Below, one piece after another: positions 16,986 through 24,893 of a stretch of DNA of 33,012 nucleotides. Positions within the stretch are counted from its first letter, which is position 1. Each line of letters starts with the position of its first letter. The DNA comes from an uncultured Myroides sp. (GTDB lineage Bacteria; Bacteroidota; Bacteroidia; Flavobacteriales; Flavobacteriaceae). The stretch spans positions 1 to 33,012 of the forward strand of contig CAJYTF010000054.1 of the NCBI GenBank assembly GCA_913777665.1, given 5' to 3'. The position numbers and the translations under genes were made by a program. The notes under the pieces are model-generated. The model was not told where the DNA came from, searched no databases, and saw only the letters and a list, made by a program, of their open reading frames with translations.

Positions 16986-18023
16986 ATGGCAACAAAAGCT
17001 TATGCAGCCTTTAATGCGGTAGATCCGCTGGGTGCACATACTATAGAGAGAAGGACTTTAAACGCGAAAGACGTATTTATAAAAATAGAATATTGTGGCG
17101 TTTGCCACAGCGATCTGCATACGGCAAAATCAGATTGGGGACCAGCAAATTATCCGGCGGTTCCGGGGCACGAAATCATTGGTCGTGTTGATGCTGTTGG
17201 TAGCGAAGTATCAAAATTTAAAGTAGGCGATATTGTAGGCGTTGGCTGTATGGTAGAATCGTGCCAGCATTGTCATTCATGTGATGAAGGTTTAGAGCAG
17301 TATTGCGAAAACGGATTTACAGGAACCTACAATTCTAAAAACTCTAAATACGGTGGCATTACATACGGCGGTTATTCAGAAAACATTGTGGTACAAGAAA
17401 GTTTTGTGCTAAATGTACCCACCAATCTTCCGTTAGAAAACGTTGCGCCTTTATTGTGTGCCGGTATTACAACTTGGTCGCCATTGCGCCATTGGAACGT
17501 AAAAAAAGGCGATAAAGTAGGCGTTGTAGGTTTAGGCGGTTTAGGTCACATGGGTGTTAAGTTTGCCAAAGCAATGGGTGCGCATGTAGTGATGATTACC
17601 ACGTCGGCAAGTAAAGGCGAAGATGCTATGAAATTAGGTGCCGATGAGGTTTTGATTTCTAAAGATGCCGATGAAATGAAGGCGCACGCATATAGTTTTG
17701 ATTTTCTTTTGAATACCATTCCGGTAGCACACGATGTAAATCCGTATTTGTTGTTGTTAAAGCTCGATAAAACTATGTGTATGGTCGGAGCTATTGAACC
17801 TTTTCCAATTCATGGTGGCGTTTTGATTAACAAACGCAGAAACATTGCCGGATCGTTAATCGGTGGAATTAAAGAAACGCAGGAAATGCTTGATTTTTGT
17901 GGCGAGCACGGAATTGTTTCAGAAGTTGAAGTGATTAATATGCACGATATTAACGAAGCTTACGTACGCATGCAGAAATCGGATGTAAAATATCGTTTTG
18001 TAATTGATATGAAAACGCTGTAA
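16986..18023 (+). CDS. Zinc-dependent NAD(P)-dependent alcohol dehydrogenase (YahK/cinnamyl-alcohol type)
   Basis: A 345-aa cytosolic medium-chain dehydrogenase/reductase that reversibly oxidises alcohols or reduces aldehydes, probably with NADP(H). Catalytic zinc ligands are in CGVCHSD (36-43), GHE (61-63) and Cys158 of LLCAG. The structural zinc site is CQHCHSCDEGLEQYC (93-107). The nucleotide motif GLGGLG is at 182-187. Length and motif spacing match the YahK/Adh family of aldehyde reductases. It is a single gene with a housekeeping composition and more GC than the preceding operon. The natural substrate cannot be told from sequence. Confidence 0.93.
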   Translation: MATKAYAAFNAVDPLGAHTIERRTLNAKDVFIKIEYCGVCHSDLHTAKSDWGPANYPAVPGHEIIGRVDAVGSEVSKFKVGDIVGVGCMVESCQHCHSCDEGLEQYCENGFTGTYNSKNSKYGGITYGGYSENIVVQESFVLNVPTNLPLENVAPLLCAGITTWSPLRHWNVKKGDKVGVVGLGGLGHMGVKFAKAMGAHVVMITTSASKGEDAMKLGADEVLISKDADEMKAHAYSFDFLLNTIPVAHDVNPYLLLLKLDKTMCMVGAIEPFPIHGGVLINKRRNIAGSLIGGIKETQEMLDFCGEHGIVSEVEVINMHDINEAYVRMQKSDVKYRFVIDMKTL

Positions 18024-18053
18024 CACCGTTTTTTTACTTTTCTTAATATTGTC

Positions 18054-18061
18054 TATATTTG
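18054..18061 (+). promoter_or_regulatory. -7 box TATATTTG
   Basis: An exact TAnnTTTG match, 27 nt before the ATG of the lipocalin-like gene. No clear -33 TTG. Confidence 0.5.
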
Positions 18062-18088
18062 TCCTTTATTAATTTTAAAAAGACAAAT

Positions 18089-18565
18089 ATGAAAAAAGTA
18101 TTATTACTATTAGTTGCTGTTTCATTCTCTTTTGTTTCATGTGATAAGAACGATGACAACCAAGTGGTTGCGGAAACTTCTCCTATTCACGGTAAGTGGG
18201 AAGTAAAAACATATGATTCAGAGGTTACCCTTAATGGAGAACCATTTGAAGATGGAGAAATAGATTTTGAAGATATTGTTGGAACTGTTTTTGAATTTAA
18301 AGCAGGAAACAAATTTTCAGTTTCTTCTTACAATGATGAAGAAGGTAAATGGGAAACAGACGAAGGTACTTATGTTTATCATACTGCTCAAAATAAAGTA
18401 GATTATACTATGGTTGATCCTGACGGAACTAGTTATACTCAAACAATGGACGTGAAATTGTTAAACAGCACTAATTTTAATTTTAATATAACAAGCGAGG
18501 AACAGATAGATGAGAATTTTATCTTTAAACTTTCTCTTGATCTTAACTGCGAAAAAGTAAAATAA
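18089..18565 (+). CDS. Lipocalin-like lipoprotein
   Basis: A 158-aa lipoprotein with lipobox FSFVSC followed by DKNDDNQ. The mature part begins with IHGKWEVKTYDSE, the GxW motif typical of lipocalin-like domains in Bacteroidota. It continues as beta strands (GTVFEFKAGNKFSVSSY, EGTYVYHTAQNKVDYTM). It should be attached to a membrane, possibly at the cell surface; the ligand is unknown. The frame opens at 18059, but the ATG at 18089 gives the correct lipoprotein signal and lies downstream of the promoter box TATATTTG. Confidence 0.82.
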   Translation: MKKVLLLLVAVSFSFVSCDKNDDNQVVAETSPIHGKWEVKTYDSEVTLNGEPFEDGEIDFEDIVGTVFEFKAGNKFSVSSYNDEEGKWETDEGTYVYHTAQNKVDYTMVDPDGTSYTQTMDVKLLNSTNFNFNITSEEQIDENFIFKLSLDLNCEKVK

Positions 18566-18613
18566 ACAATAATTAATTGCTTTTGTTCGTTATTGATTTA
18601 AAATAGTATTATT

Positions 18614-18817
18614 ATGAAAAAATCAATTATAAATATTTTAGCACTAGCATCTGTAATTACAACCGCAGGTTTCTTGTTAGACGGCGATGCTAAGGATCCA
18701 AGCGTATTAACACGTATTACAGAATATGTGGCAATGCTTACAATAATTTTTACCATTTTATCTGGATTTTATTTTGGGATAAAATCAGTAACAAAACGAT
18801 TACAGATTGTAAAATAA
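18614..18817 (+). CDS. Small two-helix membrane protein
   Basis: A 67-aa protein with two hydrophobic segments (about residues 5-22 and 38-56) joined by a short polar loop (LDGDAKDPSVLTRI) and a basic C-terminus (KSVTKRLQIVK). It is an inner-membrane protein without a recognised family. It follows the lipocalin-like gene by 48 bp and is closed by a terminator, so the two may be co-transcribed. Confidence 0.7.
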   Translation: MKKSIINILALASVITTAGFLLDGDAKDPSVLTRITEYVAMLTIIFTILSGFYFGIKSVTKRLQIVK

Positions 18818-18820
18818 AAC

Positions 18821-18850
18821 AAAAGTTCTTGAGAAATCAAGAGCTTTTTA
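18821..18850. terminator. Bidirectional terminator between convergent genes
   Basis: AAAAGTTCTTGA (18821-18832) pairs with TCAAGAGCTTTT (18837-18848) with one G-T wobble, with A and T runs at each end. Confidence 0.85.
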
Positions 18851-18852
18851 TT

Positions 18853-19386
18853 TTACATACTCATCATTACCATTGGCTGTAAACATTCGCCGGGTTGTAG
18901 TTTATTATTGTTTTCGTCGATTAAAAATTCAATTTCTTTCGCTTTAGGTTTGTAAGTAATTTTAAACAATTGTGTTTTAAATCGATCTAATTTATCGGGT
19001 GTAAAAGTAAAAGTGCCGTTTTCAATTTTATAAACACCATCTATAAATTGCATGGTTTCTGCTTGTACTAAGTCATAACCAGCTTCTTTTGCTTCTTTCT
19101 TTTTAATAGGATCATAATCATAAGTGGTAATAATCATTCGAGCCAAATCACTATTCCAGCCATATTCCAACAAGGTTTCGGTTACATAAACTAAAGAATC
19201 CTTTTTTTCTTCCATTTTAAAAGAGAAACATTTTTTAGAATCATCTTTAACAGTTAATTCTTGAATTTTTGGTGGCTCTAAAACCTCTTTCACGGGTGGA
19301 GGCGGAATAACTTTTCTAGGTTTCTTTTTTTGAGCCGATCCAACAAAGCACATTAACAATGCGGTAATCATGATTAATTGTTTCAT
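18853..19386 (-). CDS. Secreted protein of unknown function
   Basis: A 177-aa protein with a signal peptide (1-18, ending VGSAQ), then a basic, Pro-rich linker (KKKPRKVIPPPPVKEVLEPP). The predominantly beta domain contains CFSFKMEEKKDSLVYV, FIDGVYKIENGTFTFTP and KPKAKEIEFLIDEN. I recognise no family. It is the last gene of a minus-strand run, 5 bp downstream of the GNAT gene, so it is very probably co-transcribed with it. Confidence 0.75.
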   Translation of the reverse strand: MKQLIMITALLMCFVGSAQKKKPRKVIPPPPVKEVLEPPKIQELTVKDDSKKCFSFKMEEKKDSLVYVTETLLEYGWNSDLARMIITTYDYDPIKKKEAKEAGYDLVQAETMQFIDGVYKIENGTFTFTPDKLDRFKTQLFKITYKPKAKEIEFLIDENNNKLQPGECLQPMVMMSM

Positions 19387-19391
19387 AAAAA

Positions 19392-19706
19392 CTAATCTTT
19401 AAAACCATTAAAGCTTGCATCAACAATACGTTTCCATTCTAAATGACGTTTAATGTATGCAAACACAAGCGGACAAAGAGGAATTAATTTGTAATTGTTT
19501 TCTTCTAAATAAACCAACGTTTTTTCTATAAGTGCTGTTGCTACACCACGCCCAGCTAATTCAGGCGGACTTTCGGTATGAATCAACTTAATAACATGGT
19601 CTTTTTCTTTAAAGTCTATAAAAGCGGTAAAGCCATCCACGGTCAGTTCAAATCTATTGTTGCTGTTATTTTTTACAACGTTAAGTGCTATAAATTCTTC
19701 TTTCAT
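19392..19706 (-). CDS. Short GCN5-related N-acetyltransferase (YjdJ/NATD1 type)
   Basis: A 104-aa cytosolic protein made of a minimal GNAT fold. The acetyl-CoA-binding region HTESPPELAGRGVATALIEK (about 48-67) and the IPLCPLVFAYIKRH segment (about 80-93) are hallmarks of the short YjdJ/NATD1 group. Family members are close to 90-105 aa, so it is full length. The substrate is unknown. It is 5 bp upstream of the secreted 177-aa protein. Confidence 0.9.
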   Translation of the reverse strand: MKEEFIALNVVKNNSNNRFELTVDGFTAFIDFKEKDHVIKLIHTESPPELAGRGVATALIEKTLVYLEENNYKLIPLCPLVFAYIKRHLEWKRIVDASFNGFKD

Positions 19707-19747
19707 ATTTTTTTCTTTTTTGTGAAGATGTGTTTTTGGATGCTATC

Positions 19748-20188
19748 TCACTTTTTAGTTGGATCAAATCCATACATAAAATTATTCAAATGACCTCCTG
19801 AACTTTCAACTCCAACAATATCCATTAATTCTTCATAATAACTGCAAATTCTTTCTCTGTTTTCTGTATCAAGATCAAGATAAATATCAGAAAAGCGATA
19901 AAGACCCATTTTAATAGCGTCTTGATATTCTTTATCTGTTGCGATTCCTTTATCCGCAAGTTCTTGAAAATCGTTTGCTGAAAGATTAATTTTTTCAGTT
20001 AAGATTGGTTTTAATTTAGGATCGCCTACTCCTGGATAAAATAATTCGTCATCTTGTAAAAATTTCTCTTTGTTTTTGAACTCTTCAAATTTTGTCATTG
20101 CGTTTTCAGGTGTTTTTATTTGTCCTTGCCCACAGGAAGTGAATAGAAGCAAAGGAATCAAAATTAATATGTTAATAATTTGTTTCAC
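19748..20188 (-). CDS. DUF4844-like lipoprotein with GTG start
   Basis: A 146-aa lipoprotein. The mature part fits, from memory, the DUF4844 pattern: KFEEFKNKEKFLQDDELFY, a central KEYQDAIKMGLYRF, then LDTENRERICSYYEELMDIV and LNNFMYGFDPTKK. The frame extends to a TTG at 20221, but starting at GTG 20188 gives a compact signal with lipobox LLFTSC followed by GQGQ, so the GTG start is preferred. Function is unknown. It lies 35 bp downstream of the acyl-CoA dehydrogenase gene on the same strand and has AT-richer codons. Confidence 0.72.
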   Translation of the reverse strand: MKQIINILILIPLLLFTSCGQGQIKTPENAMTKFEEFKNKEKFLQDDELFYPGVGDPKLKPILTEKINLSANDFQELADKGIATDKEYQDAIKMGLYRFSDIYLDLDTENRERICSYYEELMDIVGVESSGGHLNNFMYGFDPTKK

Positions 20189-20223
20189 AATAGTCTTTAT
20201 AAAATGATTAATTAAAATCAAAT

Positions 20224-21573
20224 TTAAACAAAAGCCGAAAATCCGGTAATGCTTCGTCCTACAATTAGCGAATTTATCTCTTTAGTCCCTTCGTATGAAT
20301 AAATGGCTTCGGCATCGGCAAGGAATCGAGCTACATTGTATTCCAGCAAAATACCGTTTCCGCCCATAACTTCACGAGCGCGTGAAACAATATCCCGAGT
20401 TCTTAAAGTACAGAAGACTTTGGCTAATGATGCATGTTCGTCTTTTAACTTGCCTTGATCTTGCAGTTCAGATAAACGAAAAACCATTGTTTGCATGGCG
20501 GTTAAGTTAGAAAGCATCTCTACCAAATGATTTTGAATTAACTGAAAAGCCGCAATAGGTTTACCAAATTGTTCACGTTGTGTGGTGTATGCCAAAGCAT
20601 TTTCGTAAGCTCCGCGGGCACATCCAACTGCCATCCAGGCAACGCCGGCACGTGTAGCTTGTAAAACTTTAGCAGTATCTTTAAACGAATTGGCGTTTGG
20701 TAAGCGGTTTTCTTCTTGAACGATACAGTTTTTCATTGTAATTAATCCGTTTTGAACAATACGCAACGCCATTTTATCTTTGATTTTTTCAACCGAAAAC
20801 CCTTCCGTAGTTGTTTCAACAATAAAGCCTTTTACCTGATTATCGGCAACATCGCGAGCCCAAATAACAACAATATCAGCAAACGTAGCATTTCCAATCC
20901 ATTTTTTTTGTCCGTTTAACACCCAGCCGTTTTCGGTTTTTTCGCAAGTAGTCGTCAATCCGCCAGCAGCTCCTGATCCTACTTCAGGTTCGGTTAATCC
21001 AAAGGCACCAATTTTTTTAAACTGCTGTAATTGTGGAAGCCATTTTTGTTTTTGTTCTTCTGATCCGCAGGTGTAAATACTGCCCATGCACAAACCGCCT
21101 TGAACTCCGAAAAATGTTGCAATAGAAGCATCAACCCGAGCCAGTTCACAAGCGATAATTCCTTCCAACAAAGACGATTTTCCTGCACAGCCGTAACCTT
21201 CAAAGCTTAATCCGGCAATATTCAGTTCGGATAATTTTGGAATAATTTCTTTAGGAAATTCATCATGCAACCAATATTCGTTTACAATTGGGGCAATTTC
21301 TTTTTCCATGAAAGCTCGAACTTTTAATTGCAAGGCTCGATCATCGGCAGAAAGTTTATCGCCAATATCATAAAAATCGGCATCGATTGGTGGAACTTCA
21401 TGTTTTTTATTGGCGTTGTTCAGCAAATGAACAATTCCTTTCAGTTGATCGTCGTTTAAAGAACCTACAGATTCCATTAGTTTTTTTAGATCGACTTTTT
21501 CGTTTAATTTCTGCAATGCATCAAAATCAACCGATTTAATTAACTCTATGGTTTTCTTAATTTTATCTAGCAT
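20224..21573 (-). CDS. Acyl-CoA dehydrogenase, glutaryl-CoA-dehydrogenase-like, with N-terminal extension
   Basis: A 449-aa FAD enzyme that would oxidise an acyl-CoA thioester. FAD- and substrate-binding motifs AFGLTEPEVGSGAAGG and KKWIGNATFADIVVIWARD are clear. The catalytic Glu428 is in SYEGTKEINSLIVGRSITG, which matches the glutaryl-CoA dehydrogenase subgroup. About 60 residues at the N-terminus (LIKSVDFDALQKLNEKVDL, LNDDQLKGIVHLLNNANKK) are extra compared with the usual 380-400 aa and look helical. The frame opens with a TTG at 21588, but the ATG at 21573 is preferred. True glutaryl-CoA specificity is not proven. Confidence 0.9.
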   Translation of the reverse strand: MLDKIKKTIELIKSVDFDALQKLNEKVDLKKLMESVGSLNDDQLKGIVHLLNNANKKHEVPPIDADFYDIGDKLSADDRALQLKVRAFMEKEIAPIVNEYWLHDEFPKEIIPKLSELNIAGLSFEGYGCAGKSSLLEGIIACELARVDASIATFFGVQGGLCMGSIYTCGSEEQKQKWLPQLQQFKKIGAFGLTEPEVGSGAAGGLTTTCEKTENGWVLNGQKKWIGNATFADIVVIWARDVADNQVKGFIVETTTEGFSVEKIKDKMALRIVQNGLITMKNCIVQEENRLPNANSFKDTAKVLQATRAGVAWMAVGCARGAYENALAYTTQREQFGKPIAAFQLIQNHLVEMLSNLTAMQTMVFRLSELQDQGKLKDEHASLAKVFCTLRTRDIVSRAREVMGGNGILLEYNVARFLADAEAIYSYEGTKEINSLIVGRSITGFSAFV

Positions 21574-21611
21574 AATTTTTCTTTTCAAGTTACGAAAAGA
21601 AATTGATTTTT

Positions 21612-21644
21612 AGACCTCACAGGTTTTTAAAACCTGCGAGGTCT
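21612..21644. repeat. Palindromic intergenic repeat (ACCTCnCAGGT type)
   Basis: Arms of 16 nt with one mismatch: AGACCTCACAGGTTTT and AAAACCTGCGAGGTCT around a single central T. It lies upstream of the acyl-CoA dehydrogenase gene. Its core resembles the hairpins at 12257 and 27959. Confidence 0.75.
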
Positions 21645-21699
21645 TTAAAAAAATGATTATTAAGAAGTTTATGCCAAACCAAAATATAAATAAGATTTT

Positions 21700-21780
21700 C
21701 GTCAGTTCGAACTTGTCGAGAACTTATAATTCAAAGACTTCTCGATACAATTTTCTATCGAAAACTTACTCGAAGTGACG
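21700..21780. repeat. Intergenic repeat bounded by CGTCA-TTCGA inverted ends
   Basis: Terminal inverted repeats CGTCAGTTCGA (21700-21710) and TCGAAGTGACG (21770-21780) match at 10 of 11 positions. Internal hairpins include TCGATA...TATCGA and an imperfect GTTCGA...TCGAGAAC. The layout resembles the element at 4159. Confidence 0.65.
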
Positions 21781-21820
21781 AGCATAAACATATCTTGGTG
21801 TAACGATAGTTGCAGTCAAT

Positions 21821-21847
21821 AAAAAAACGATCGGTTAAGATCGTTTT
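21821..21847 (-). terminator. Terminator after peptidase E
   Basis: AAAACGATC (21824-21832) pairs with GATCGTTTT (21839-21847). Seven As on the plus strand give a U run for minus-strand transcripts. Confidence 0.85.
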
Positions 21848-22554
21848 TATGATAAGTTTGATAAATCGGTTTCGGTTTCCAGCTCAATTGGAGGCTGATT
21901 CTGGCGGAACAATCTCGCTGTTAGAGATCCTTTCAATGTAATTTTTGATCCATGGACTTCCAACCAACTTCCTTCACGAAGTCCTAAAACAGGTTGCGAA
22001 TTAAAACTGTGAAATTCATTGATACGGGTTTCGCGTGTTTCGCCCATGTGGGTTGATCCATCAATATGATCTAAATAATGCGGGTTAATGTTAAACGGAA
22101 CCATTCCCAACGTTTGAAAACTCGGTGGATACACAATTGGCATGTCGTTCGTAGTTTCCATGGTTAAACCAATAATGTTGCTACCTGCCGAGCAACCTAA
22201 ATAAGGTGTTCCGTTTTGCAATACTTCTTTTAGTGGAAGCATTACGTTGTGCCAGTACAATTGCTTAACCAATAAAAAGGTATTGCCGCCGCCGGTGAAA
22301 ATTCCTTCGGCTTTTTCAATAGCTTCTACAGGATTTTCAAACGTATGTAAACCCACTACTTTTTTATCGATTTGTGCAAAAGCTTCGGCAACTTTCGCAG
22401 TGTAATCATCATGCGATATTCCGCCTGGTCTAGCATACGGAATAAACAATATGGTGGTTGTGTTTTTAAAATGATCTTTTAAAACGGGTAGTAAATATTC
22501 TAAATATCCTAAACCATAAATAGTTGAGGTACTTGCTATGATTAAATTTTTCAT
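21847..22554 (-). CDS. pepE: Peptidase E (alpha-aspartyl dipeptidase, S51)
   Basis: A 235-aa cytosolic serine peptidase that hydrolyses dipeptides with N-terminal aspartate. GIFTGGGNTFLL (84-95) is the family signature. The nucleophile Ser122 is in LGCSAGSN, Asp137 in TTNDMPI, and His159 in NINPHYLD, matching the Ser-Asp/Glu-His arrangement of the Salmonella enzyme. Length fits the family. Its ATG overlaps the TGA of the upstream membrane-protein gene (ATGA), so translation is coupled, although the two products have no obvious functional link. Confidence 0.94.
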   Translation of the reverse strand: MKNLIIASTSTIYGLGYLEYLLPVLKDHFKNTTTILFIPYARPGGISHDDYTAKVAEAFAQIDKKVVGLHTFENPVEAIEKAEGIFTGGGNTFLLVKQLYWHNVMLPLKEVLQNGTPYLGCSAGSNIIGLTMETTNDMPIVYPPSFQTLGMVPFNINPHYLDHIDGSTHMGETRETRINEFHSFNSQPVLGLREGSWLEVHGSKITLKGSLTARLFRQNQPPIELETETDLSNLS

Positions 22555-23279
22555 TTTTTTACAACTTCAATTAGTTGGTTATAAATTTCTTGGTTAGATT
22601 TTTCTTTTGATGAATAATAAATCTTATCGTTGGTTTTTGTAATAATAAGTATGAAAGGTTTGTTTTGCGAATTTATTAAAAGTTTTACTTTTTCATCGGT
22701 ACTTGTTCTAAACAATCCCTTTTCGGTATTTTGTAAAGCAAATCCATTAATTTTTGATGTAATTTCTGGCAGCTCATTTACAAGTTCAATTGATTGTATT
22801 TCTGTCATTGGTAAATCTATACCATAATCGCCACTTATTTGTATAATATCGTCTTTAATTTCTACAGGGTTGTCTTGAAGGCTGTAAGCAAACATTACAA
22901 CAATTCCTACGAATACAGCTACCATAATAACTAAAGCAAATATGAAACTACCTTTGGTTTGTTCATCTTTCATATTATTGAAACGTTTGCCTTTCCAAAT
23001 AAAATAAATATAAGCTGCAATAGGATATACTCCTGCAAAAACGCCACTATAATCAGCATCTACAAAATAAAAAAGAATCAGTGATATAATGAGTAGCGAT
23101 GCTCCTAAGAAAACATGAAACTTTCTAAAAAACTTTAAATAATCGGTTAGATTGAAGTTTTTTCGATCTTCTTCAGACATGGTGTTGTAACCTGAAAGTA
23201 AATGTTTTGCATTTTTTTCGGTTATTAAAAATCCAATTCCGGTAAAAATAAATGCTAATAAAATGCTTACTATAATCAT
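22551..23279 (-). CDS. Membrane protein, DUF3784-like N-terminus with PH-like C-terminal domain
   Basis: A 242-aa protein with four predicted transmembrane helices (about 3-20, 54-72, 79-95, 111-132). GYNTMSEEDRKNFNL and the first three helices resemble DUF3784. The soluble C-terminal part (about 140-242) looks like a bacterial PH-type beta domain (IQISGDYGIDLPMTEIQSIE, then KPFILIITKTNDKIYYSS). Function is unknown; a membrane-associated sensor or accessory role is possible. A minus-strand promoter, TTG-N20-TACGTTTG, precedes it. Its stop codon overlaps the pepE start. Confidence 0.78.
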   Translation of the reverse strand: MIIVSILLAFIFTGIGFLITEKNAKHLLSGYNTMSEEDRKNFNLTDYLKFFRKFHVFLGASLLIISLILFYFVDADYSGVFAGVYPIAAYIYFIWKGKRFNNMKDEQTKGSFIFALVIMVAVFVGIVVMFAYSLQDNPVEIKDDIIQISGDYGIDLPMTEIQSIELVNELPEITSKINGFALQNTEKGLFRTSTDEKVKLLINSQNKPFILIITKTNDKIYYSSKEKSNQEIYNQLIEVVKK

Positions 23280-23293
23280 TTACGAAGTTTTTA

Positions 23294-23324
23294 CAAACGT
23301 ATTAATTTAACATTTGTTTGCCAA
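23294..23324 (-). promoter_or_regulatory. Promoter TTG-N20-TACGTTTG (minus strand)
   Basis: The -7 box is the complement of CAAACGTA at 23294-23301, and the -33 TTG is the complement of CAA at 23322-23324. It drives the DUF3784-like gene and pepE, with a leader of about 10 nt. Confidence 0.65.
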
Positions 23325-23355
23325 AACGTTGGTTATGTTTTAACGTTTTTGCTGA

Positions 23356-23363
23356 TACTTTTG
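23356..23363 (+). promoter_or_regulatory. -7 box TACTTTTG
   Basis: An exact TAnnTTTG match, 21 nt before the ATG at 23385 and divergent from the minus-strand promoter at 23294. A TTG at 23329-23331 is 24 nt away, longer than usual. Confidence 0.5.
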
Positions 23364-23384
23364 TTGAAATCCAAATAAACACTT

Positions 23385-24080
23385 ATGAAATATTTTTACT
23401 TTTTGGTATTTCTTGTATCGGCAACTTCATTTGCGCAAGAACGAAGCGAGCATAAAATGCGATTGATGATTACCGATGTTAGCATTTTCCCTCTAAAAGT
23501 AATCAATGTTACAACAAAAGAGGTGGTATCAACGGATGCTGGCGGTTATTTTACAATAAATGTGCAACCAAACGATGAATTGGCGTTGATTGAAAACGAG
23601 TTTTATCAATTGAAATATTTTATAAAGAAAGAAGATCTTCAAAACACTGTAATTCGTATCTATCCCGAACCATTGACCGAGGTTTTAAGGGAAATTGAAG
23701 TAGAAAAAATCACATCGAAATCATTGGGGCTTAATTCGGCTGAAATCAATAAATACATCTACAAAAGAAATCCGAACCCCAATATGGATTTTAAGGCAAT
23801 GTTTTTGTGGTTGTTAGGTAAAATGAAGAAAAGCAAAGGAGAAGAGTTTGTTGAACGCAAACCGACCGATATGAACCCTTATGTAGCAAGTTTACCAAGA
23901 AGCGTTATGACTGATTATTTGAGAATTCCCGATGAATTGGTTGAAAAATTTTATTATTATTTGAATGATGATTATGTTATTGACCAATACATAAAAAGTG
24001 GCGACGAAGCTAAATGGCGCATGTATTTGTTAGATAAATCGTTTCAGTTTTTGGAACAGGAAAATATTCCGTTGCGTTAA
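23385..24080 (+). CDS. Secreted protein with carboxypeptidase-like domain, paralogue 1
   Basis: A 231-aa protein with a signal peptide (1-17, ending SFAQ). Residues about 25-100 form a carboxypeptidase-regulatory-like beta domain (FPLKVINVTTKEVVSTDAGG, YFTINVQPNDELAL). The helical C-terminal half contains SKSLGLNSAEINKY, DYLRIPDELVEKFYYYLND and WRMYLLDKSFQFLEQ. The next gene encodes a clear paralogue with the same layout (LGL, RLNIPEQYYMAFGYFL). In Flavobacteria such proteins lack the TonB-receptor barrel that usually follows this domain. It is probably periplasmic; function is unknown. Confidence 0.8.
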   Translation: MKYFYFLVFLVSATSFAQERSEHKMRLMITDVSIFPLKVINVTTKEVVSTDAGGYFTINVQPNDELALIENEFYQLKYFIKKEDLQNTVIRIYPEPLTEVLREIEVEKITSKSLGLNSAEINKYIYKRNPNPNMDFKAMFLWLLGKMKKSKGEEFVERKPTDMNPYVASLPRSVMTDYLRIPDELVEKFYYYLNDDYVIDQYIKSGDEAKWRMYLLDKSFQFLEQENIPLR

Positions 24081-24097
24081 ATAAGTGATAATACGTT

Positions 24098-24126
24098 TTG
24101 TGCTGATAAAAGAATGAATAGTTTTG
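24098..24126 (+). promoter_or_regulatory. Promoter TTG-N18-TAGTTTTG, probably leaderless
   Basis: TTG at 24098-24100 and an exact -7 box TAGTTTTG at 24119-24126. The ATG at 24131 begins only 4 nt after the box, so transcription should start at or next to the start codon. Confidence 0.65.
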
Positions 24127-24130
24127 TAAA

Positions 24131-24859
24131 ATGAATAAAATTACTACCTGTATATTATTGTTGTTTTTTGTACTGCTTGGAACTTTAAACGGTTTTGCAC
24201 AGAAAAAAAACATATTGGGAAAAGTGGTGGCAAAAACGCGCGACTTAGAAGGTATCTATATAAAAAACATCAATTTAAATACTTCTGCATTAACAGAAAA
24301 AGGCGGTTATTTTTCTATAGAAGCAAACCCGAACGATACCCTTATACTTTCGGCGGTACATTTAATTGGTCGCGAAAAAGTGTTGTCGTATGCCGATATG
24401 AACAAATCGCTGGTTTTTATTCCAATGGAATACGCCGAAAATATATTGGAAGAAATTGTGATTGATCGCCGAGTAACAACAGAAACTTTAGGCTTGGGCG
24501 GTGCACGTAAACTAACACCAACACAACGCCGACTTCATAGAGCAACATCATCTAACGGAGGAATTATTCCTGTTGATGCCATTGTAAACGCAATTACTGG
24601 CAGAACAAAAATGCTTAAAAAAGCGGTGGAGTTAGAACAGGAGTATTTGTTCGCGCAAAAACTTTTAGATAAATTCCCACTGGAATTTTACACCCACCGT
24701 TTAAATATTCCGGAACAGTATTACATGGCATTCGGCTACTTTTTAGCACAAGATGCAATCATTGTAACATCGTATCAAACCGTAGATATTACCCAGCTTA
24801 ATTTAATGTACACCGAAAAAGGGACAGAATTTTTAGAAATTCTAAAGGTTTTAAAATAA
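24131..24859 (+). CDS. Secreted protein with carboxypeptidase-like domain, paralogue 2
   Basis: A 242-aa protein with a signal peptide (1-23, ending GFAQ). A carboxypeptidase-regulatory-like domain occupies about 28-105 (ILGKVVAKTRDLEGIYIKNI, KGGYFSIEANPNDTLILSAV). The C-terminal helical region has ETLGLGGARKLTPTQRR, FPLEFYTHRLNIPEQYYMAF and TEKGTEFLEILKVL. It corresponds segment by segment to the preceding protein, so the two arose by tandem duplication. It has its own promoter and lies just upstream of the TatA-like gene. Confidence 0.8.
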   Translation: MNKITTCILLLFFVLLGTLNGFAQKKNILGKVVAKTRDLEGIYIKNINLNTSALTEKGGYFSIEANPNDTLILSAVHLIGREKVLSYADMNKSLVFIPMEYAENILEEIVIDRRVTTETLGLGGARKLTPTQRRLHRATSSNGGIIPVDAIVNAITGRTKMLKKAVELEQEYLFAQKLLDKFPLEFYTHRLNIPEQYYMAFGYFLAQDAIIVTSYQTVDITQLNLMYTEKGTEFLEILKVLK

Positions 24860-24869
24860 TAGTTTTACG

Positions 24870-24877
24870 TAACTTTG
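24870..24877 (+). promoter_or_regulatory. -7 box TAACTTTG
   Basis: An exact TAnnTTTG match, 16 nt before the TatA/B-like ATG. No TTG is seen at -33. Confidence 0.5.
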
Positions 24878-24893
24878 TAATAAAATAATCAAA

